A stretch of DNA of 64,000 nucleotides from Xanthostigma xanthostigma. Lineage: Eukaryota; Arthropoda; Insecta; Raphidioptera; Raphidiidae. The notes under the pieces were generated by a model. That model was not told the DNA's origin and ran no database searches. It worked only from the letters and a program-made list of their open reading frames with translations. The stretch is from NCBI GenBank assembly GCA_963575645.1, contig OY754467.1, positions 37,135,108 through 37,199,107 of the forward strand. Reading direction: 5' to 3'. The translations under genes were made by a program, and so were the position numbers. This document shows, piece after piece, positions 58,783 to 64,000 of the stretch. Positions within the stretch are counted from its first letter, which is position 1, and each line of letters opens with the position of its first letter.

Positions 58783-59357
58783 GGCTATATTCAGCGAATA
58801 TGTTGCTCATTTGTTCTTCAGGTAGCTATTCCTACGAATAAAAAGCGATGATTCTATTCACCAAACACAATAATGTTTACTGCAGGTATAAATCCATTAT
58901 GTCTTACTTCGAGGGAATAAATATTTATTCGCCAGATAAAATAATAATGGCCGCCCCATAGGTCATAATATCTAACCTATAAACGTGGAGTATTATGTCT
59001 ACAGTTTGCGCTTGTGAATTTCTTTATGTGTTGTTTATTAACCTTTTGTGAAATGTATAGTTGTATAAAACATTAAAGTTAGTGGAAGTTTTGTGTACAA
59101 TTGGGTTAGGATAAAACATTATTATTTTGTGAAACTTTTTTTAAGGCGTTTATACTACCGCCATCGGTCGTATTTTTGGGTGAACGTCAAAATATTCAAC
59201 AAAAAGAGCAAGGAGTATAGTACAGTGTATTTATTTTTCAACTAACTTTTCTACCTGATATTTTGTTTGGTGAACTGAAAGTAAATTTTATTCTAACGAA
59301 TAAATTTGTTCCAATTTCTATCTTTAATAGAGTTCGGTAAATATGGACATAAATCGT
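58783..59357. mobile_element. TIR element family E, copy 2 (inverted)
   Basis: Opposite-strand match to 11873-12467 over its whole length (for example tttgttcttcaggtagctat, caattgggttaggataaaac, gttcggtaaatatggacata). Confidence 0.7.
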
Positions 59358-59832
59358 ATACTTAATACGATTAGTGTAAAATAATGGAATTTAAATTTTT
59401 AGTCATCAACGAGAACTGTCCCATTTATTTGTATAAAAAGATTTTTATCGAGATTTGAAGCATTTGTTCCATTTTCACGCCTGCGTACACGCCTTGCGTT
59501 GGTATGCATGGAGAGGTAGAACCGTAGAAGTATGTACGTAGGTGAAACTTGTACCGGTTTGATGGATTGATTGTAGACATAAATCTATTTGACGTGGCTC
59601 GGTTCATAAATAACGAATTATATGACATACAGATCAATATTGACAGATGAGTTATGGTTAGCTGCTAGGGGTAATGTACAATGCTCTTTTATCTAAAAAC
59701 ATTGTTATACAACATTTCAAATTACACAACCCTACCTCGAACACCCGGAAATTGCAATTTTTTTTTTGTAAAATTTAAAGTTGGACCGAAATATGACAGA
59801 CATAAAAATTAAATATTCAGCTTGTTATTTGA
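59358..59832. other. Intergenic, nothing recognised
   Basis: The minus ORF 59425-59637 shows no motif. Confidence 0.4.
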
Positions 59833-61054
59833 AAAAGGACCCCGCGCAAACCTTATAGGATTTGGTTCTCGGTTAAATTGATCGAAAATGGTTTTATTTT
59901 ATAGTTTAAAGGTGACTAAGAAAAAGTGTCCATGGACGAATAGCCTAAAATCTCTATAGATTTTTAGCTACAGATATGTTAAGCAAGATTTTAGATATTG
60001 GGATATCCATTAAATTCACAAACATGTTCCATGTTCAACTTTTGTGCTCTTTTTTAGAAATACAAAAATAGTAGAAAACTAGTTGAAAGGTATAAAATAA
60101 TAATGTCATATTCGGATTCAGCGTACTCGAAAACATATTTCTAGAACTTGTCATTTTTTAAGATTGTGAATTTAGTTGATTCCCTATATCTAAAACCTCG
60201 CTAGACATATCTATATTAATAGCTAATAGGCTAGACGGCGAGGACGTAAAAACATTAAAAAGTGTATTATTTAAAAAAAAATAATTCTAACCGATTTTAT
60301 AGGGATTGAAGATTGGAAAAGTTATATGGTTGTATACGTTTGTCTAAAATTGGTATCGCTAAAGAAATCGTTATAAAATCGGTTAGAATTAATTTTTTCC
60401 AAAAATTCCAACGGGATACTAAAGTTGAATCTGTGATTTTTCTGGCTTGGTCCGACCAGCGAAACCCGTTTGTGAAAAAAATGGCGCAATTTGCAATTTA
60501 GGAAATCGTAAATTACTCGATAAGTAATTGACCGATGACGCTAAAATTATTCATGCATGTTTGGTTCAACATAGACATCATTTTTGAGAATTTTCAGCCA
60601 TCTATGTGCGGTCATTTTTTAGTAAAAAAATGTTTATTTAACTTTCGGCGCTATTTGCAAGTTAACAATTGCACTTAGCGACCTTTGTCAGTGCTCACTT
60701 TTTAGAAAATTTCATAAGGAACAACTTTCTCAATGCATATGTTATACTAAAAGTCAAGAGGAACGGAGATATTAAAGGAAATAGAGAAAAAACCACTATT
60801 TTCGTCACTAAATGTTAATTATAAAATCAAGCACACCAACAATTTGTAAGCAAACTTAGGGGGTTGAACTACACCCTAAAACAAAGCGATTCCAACAATA
60901 ATCTCGTCTGTGCCCGAAAAATACACCCAAAACTCCTCGCCGTCTCGCCTATAACAATATATTGCTGTTTAGGCTATGCGCCCATGGACACTTTTTCATA
61001 GTAACCTTTAAACTACAAAATAAAACCATTTTCGATTTAAGCGCGGGGTCCTTT
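59833..61054. mobile_element. TIR DNA transposon, about 1.2 kb, no transposase seen
   Basis: Left aaaggaccccgcgc, ...gaaaatggttttattttata, ...aaaaagtgtccatgga. Right is the inverse of each block in order (about 80-100 bp arms). A second inverse pair in the interior (about 60283-60302 and 60371-60392, 'attctaaccgattttata') makes a stem. ORF 60313-60501 shows no motif. Confidence 0.7.
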
Positions 61055-61529
61055 GTAAAACGCGTCTGAAATTACTGCGAATTACGAGATAGTCGATGTT
61101 ATAAAAATAGCAGGAAATATTTTGACTAATTTTGTTAATTTTACTGGCTTCTGAAGATGTCTAAAAAAAAACAAATAATTTATATGTTGTTTACTGGAAA
61201 GAGTTTACAATATTTTTTAAAGAAATTTTTTTAAAAACACGATGGACGAACAGAAAAAAACAGTTCGAGACAATAAAAAATTCATAAGGAATGACAATCC
61301 GTACTTCTAGATAAATGATAGGCAATCAAAAGCGATAAAAGATATTCGAATTCGCTGTATTGGATTTTTAAATATACATTTGGCCGCTAATTGGCATGTT
61401 AACGTGCGTCGACTCCCGGGTACTCTCCCAACATCCCGCAGCGGCCGTCTGACCCCTCAAATTATATCACACTAGTCAACGTTATTAAGGGAAGTGGCTT
61501 ACAATACTTTTGATAACAATTTTTTCCTC
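61055..61529. other. Intergenic, nothing recognised
   Basis: No gene. 61400-61450 is a short GC-rich patch. Confidence 0.4.
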
Positions 61530-61910
61530 TGTTTTTCACGTGACTCTCATTCGGGAGGTACCGGATTCGAATCCCGGCTGGGACTTTTTCTTGCTGCCTC
61601 TCGCCGAGAAACGGTAATTCCTGTACCGGGCTGTCTTGTTGAAGTTTTACATTGTTTCCCTCAATAATTCCAGGATAAATATCAAGATGGTTCCTTATTC
61701 AAGGCCATGGCCGATTACCTGTCAAACTCCTATGCTCAACATTTTTCTACCTTATCCTAATGTTCTAAAATCCCTTCATTCGCCCATTGCAATTGATTAG
61801 TTGAAGTTGAAAATAATGTAGAAAATAACAAGAAGTGTTGATAGATGGAAAATAGTAATGGCGCGAATGGCGTCTGTTAAGACATAAAGTTGAGAAACGG
61901 ACGTTAAACG

Positions 61911-61984
<74 letters not shown>
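61530..61984 (+). mobile_element. SINE family S, copy d, with long (ATT)n tail
   Basis: The head retains a B-box-like gattcgaatccc but the A box is lost. Body cgccgagaaacggtaattcc..., 'gtcaaactcctatgctcaac', 'gagaaacggacgttaaacgc', then (ATT) about 24 units to 61984. Best 3' end of the family here. Confidence 0.78.
61911..61984. repeat. (ATT)n microsatellite
   Basis: About 24 uninterrupted ATT units forming the SINE tail. The poly-Asn and poly-Ile ORFs across it are artefacts. Confidence 0.97.
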
Positions 61985-61985
<1 letters not shown>

Positions 61986-62444
61986 GAGAAGTGTAATATA
62001 ATGGACGGCCATGTGTATATCTATTATACAAGGGACACGAAATTATATAACCAACTGTAAATTGTAAGTTGAGTTCAATATTAAATGCACAATAAAATAG
62101 TTAGTCAAACCAGCAACACGTTGTCCATTTGCTTTACATTACAAGAAGGAAAAAATTCCGTACAGAATTCTGCATCCACAAGCACCCAAAACTTCAGGTT
62201 TATCACCGTCATACAAGGGATACTTGCGGAGCAAGGTGCAACTATAACCGCGTCTCAAACCATGAAATGAGGGATTACAGTGAGTTTGGGTCGTGCGCAC
62301 GGAGTACACGGAGCGACCCGATAAGCACGGCTTTTTGCATGCGATAGACTAGTGACTCAGCATTACGCTGACATGCCGGAATAGATTTTATATTTGCCAA
62401 CAGTGACAATTTGGTTCCTCCAAGAACACCAATTATAAGAACAA

Positions 62445-62894
62445 TTAATTTAACAGAATACTCTGGATACTGTTTCCTGAGTTCAAAAAAAGGTCTTGAT
62501 ATTTTGTCCGCTTCTCAGTCTTCTTCGCGGGCATGTTCGTTTCAGCAGGAGCTGAGAACTCGATGACATACATAACTCGCGTAGTTTTAACAAGAAGAAC
62601 TATATCAGGCTTCGTAGCAGAAAATTGCTTGGTAGTACTGAATGAATAGTTCCAGAAAATCTTACACGATTCATTCTCGACAACGGACTCAATATCGCCG
62701 GGAACATAAGGTAAAACAGGAATTTTATCAACTCTGTAATAATGTCTGAAGTGGTAATAATATAACACCCTTAGAGCAGCATTGTGGCGATGAATGTAAG
62801 CGCAACTTGCATAATGACTGCATGCCGATAAGAGATGCCTATTATTAGGGTAGTATTTAAACGAGTAACTGTAAATTACAATTTTGGGTGACAA
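62445..62894 (-). pseudogene. LINE C-terminal fragment with restriction-like endonuclease motif
   Basis: 149-codon minus-strand frame. It has a H-x..C / RHNAAL zinc-knuckle-like region ('ACSHYASCAYIHRHNAA'), then W-x-Y-S and KPDIVLLVKTTRVMYVIEFSAP, followed by KKTEKRTKYQDL. The order 'RPDIVL(..)12-14(D/E)..P' with a downstream EK..KY is the C-terminal PD-(D/E)XK endonuclease pattern of R2-like and related non-LTR retrotransposons. The reverse transcriptase is missing upstream. Probably a dead 3' fragment, although this segment is still open. Confidence 0.65.
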
Positions 62895-62921
62895 AAATAA
62901 TCAATTTGGGTGACTGTATAA

Positions 62922-63471
62922 TTGGGTGACTAAATTACTAAGTGAGCGACTAAATTACTAAGTGAGCGACTGAATAGAAAACTGCGTTTTCTAAAAAATA
63001 TATATTTAATTAACTGTCAATAAAATATACATTTTTTAGAAAACGCCGTTCTATTCAAACAATTAACTATTTAATTCGCATACCCCGTTATCGTTCTTCT
63101 CGGAATTGTTTTTTTAAAAACTCAACATTTGCCCCTTCCCGTTTCACTGCGAGACATTTCGCATACCCCTTTATCGTTCACCCCGGAATTACAATTCGCA
63201 TACCCATTTATCGTTCACCCCGGAATTATTTTTTTAAAAACTCCACCTTTGCTCCATCGCGTTTCACTGCGAGACAATTCGCATACCCCTTTATCAAAAA
63301 AAAGCGGTGGTTTTCAGTCTTCATGAAAATGTGAGTTTTAAGTTGTAGTCTCAAAGTGAAAAAAAAAATAAAAAGTAAAAACAAAAGAAAATATCTGCTT
63401 CAAAATTACAGAAGGCATTCTAGTCGCTCACTTAGCAATTTAGTCGCTCACTTGGTAATTTAGTCACCCAA
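62922..63471. mobile_element. TIR element whose TIRs are tandem repeats
   Basis: Left TTGGGTGACTAAATTACTAA, then two gtgagcgact-type units. Right is the inverse (agtcgctcacttagcaattt, then agtcgctcacttggtaattt and agtcacccaa). TIR about 50 bp. Extra gggtgac units lie further left (62885-62920). Inside is a stem (ttttctaaaaaatatatatt / atacattttttagaaaacg), and the minisatellite of element D in inverse orientation (63075-63296). ORF 63129-63326 is that minisatellite. Confidence 0.72.
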
Positions 63472-64000
63472 CTATTATTTTAATATTTCAAGTTATTAAA
63501 ACAGTATCTCATCATCAGACATCAGTCGCCAAATTTGTTTTTTTATTCGACTGTTTTATAGTTCCCCCTATTATTATTATTGTTGTTATTATTATTTTTA
63601 TTATTTTCATTATTATTGTTATTATTTTTGTATTCCACAGTTTTGTGTATTACTATTAACGTATTTCGAACGCATGTGAAGAGGGAAGAGAAATTGGAAG
63701 GCCGTAATGTAACGTAATGGAATGGAAGCAATCTCTATTCATGCATTGCCACCGACTAATAACCAATTCACGCGGTCAAGGTCGATCAATTACCTAATAT
63801 TTTAAACGGACCTCGTCAAGTTTTCGTTACATTGACATCCAATATAGAGCCCGCCAAGTTAATGTCAAAATTAACGCCAATTTACTAGGTCTCAATCAAC
63901 TGATTGCTATTTCATTTGCATTTCACATGACGAAAATAAGGACTACTGCATTAACAAAACTCTGTGGGCTGTGCCCAACTGCAGGGATTTTAACTGTGTT
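63472..64000. other. Intergenic with (ATT)n-rich tract
   Basis: 63567-63640 is an imperfect ATT/TTG/TTC trinucleotide tract. The Asn-rich minus ORF 63543-63731 is an artefact. Nothing else is recognised. Confidence 0.5.

Noticed and set aside
61765-62031. Poly-Asn and poly-Ile ORFs
   Set aside because: Translations of the (ATT)n tail of a SINE.
63567-63640. SINE tail or coding Asn-rich protein
   Set aside because: An imperfect trinucleotide tract with no SINE body next to it; left as simple repeat.

Overview
This window looks like a repeat-dense, AT-rich stretch of an insect nuclear genome, most likely a moth or butterfly (Lepidoptera). The reasons are: split genes with GT..AG introns and no bacterial-type operons; many short non-autonomous Helitrons of the lepidopteran Lep1 type (start TCTATACTAATAT, end CACCCGGGTGAAACCGGG then CTAG); tRNA-headed SINEs ending in (ATT)n; and many hairpin or TIR transposons with TA target duplications. 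No rRNA, CRISPR or prokaryotic gene organisation is present. The order-level assignment is an inference from repeat families.

Only one host gene type is convincingly intact. It is a small N4BP2-like protein with DUF1771 and Smr domains (no-go-decay nuclease family), on the minus strand, in two near-identical copies (CDS 29950-32759 and 37287-39936). Both copies lie inside a segmental duplication of about 5 kb (28952-33713 and 36665-41695). The spacer between them holds a dead LINE and a Helitron. Both coding frames are open and all splice sites match.

The most unusual object is at 7943-10380: a non-autonomous LTR retroelement. It has TG..CA LTRs, a tRNA-Lys-type primer binding site, a G-rich polypurine tract and a GTAT target duplication. 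Its only cargo is an intronless, decayed copy of the cellular ArfGAP gene SMAP. It sits inside a MITE-like repeat, and an uninterrupted copy of that repeat at 14605-15188 preserves the empty site. The LTRs are nearly identical while the cargo is badly broken, so the cargo probably decayed before this copy was inserted.

Layout. 1-6.3 kb: Helitron ends, LINE/Penelope-like scraps, a TIR element, and a perfect 36-bp hairpin. 6.3-15.7 kb: a nest of MITEs, two copies of an element with a 120-bp minisatellite core, the LTR-SMAP element, and a long hairpin split by a MITE. 15.7-28.9 kb: Helitrons, a 765-bp hairpin, a Helitron carrying a tRNA-Lys-like sequence, and a pogo-like MITE containing a mariner-like element. 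28.9-41.7 kb: the Smr gene duplication. 41.7-64 kb: Helitrons, a SINE cluster, LINE remnants, a solo LTR, hAT MITEs, several foldback elements and microsatellites.

All alignments and counts were made by eye, so percentages and edges are approximate.
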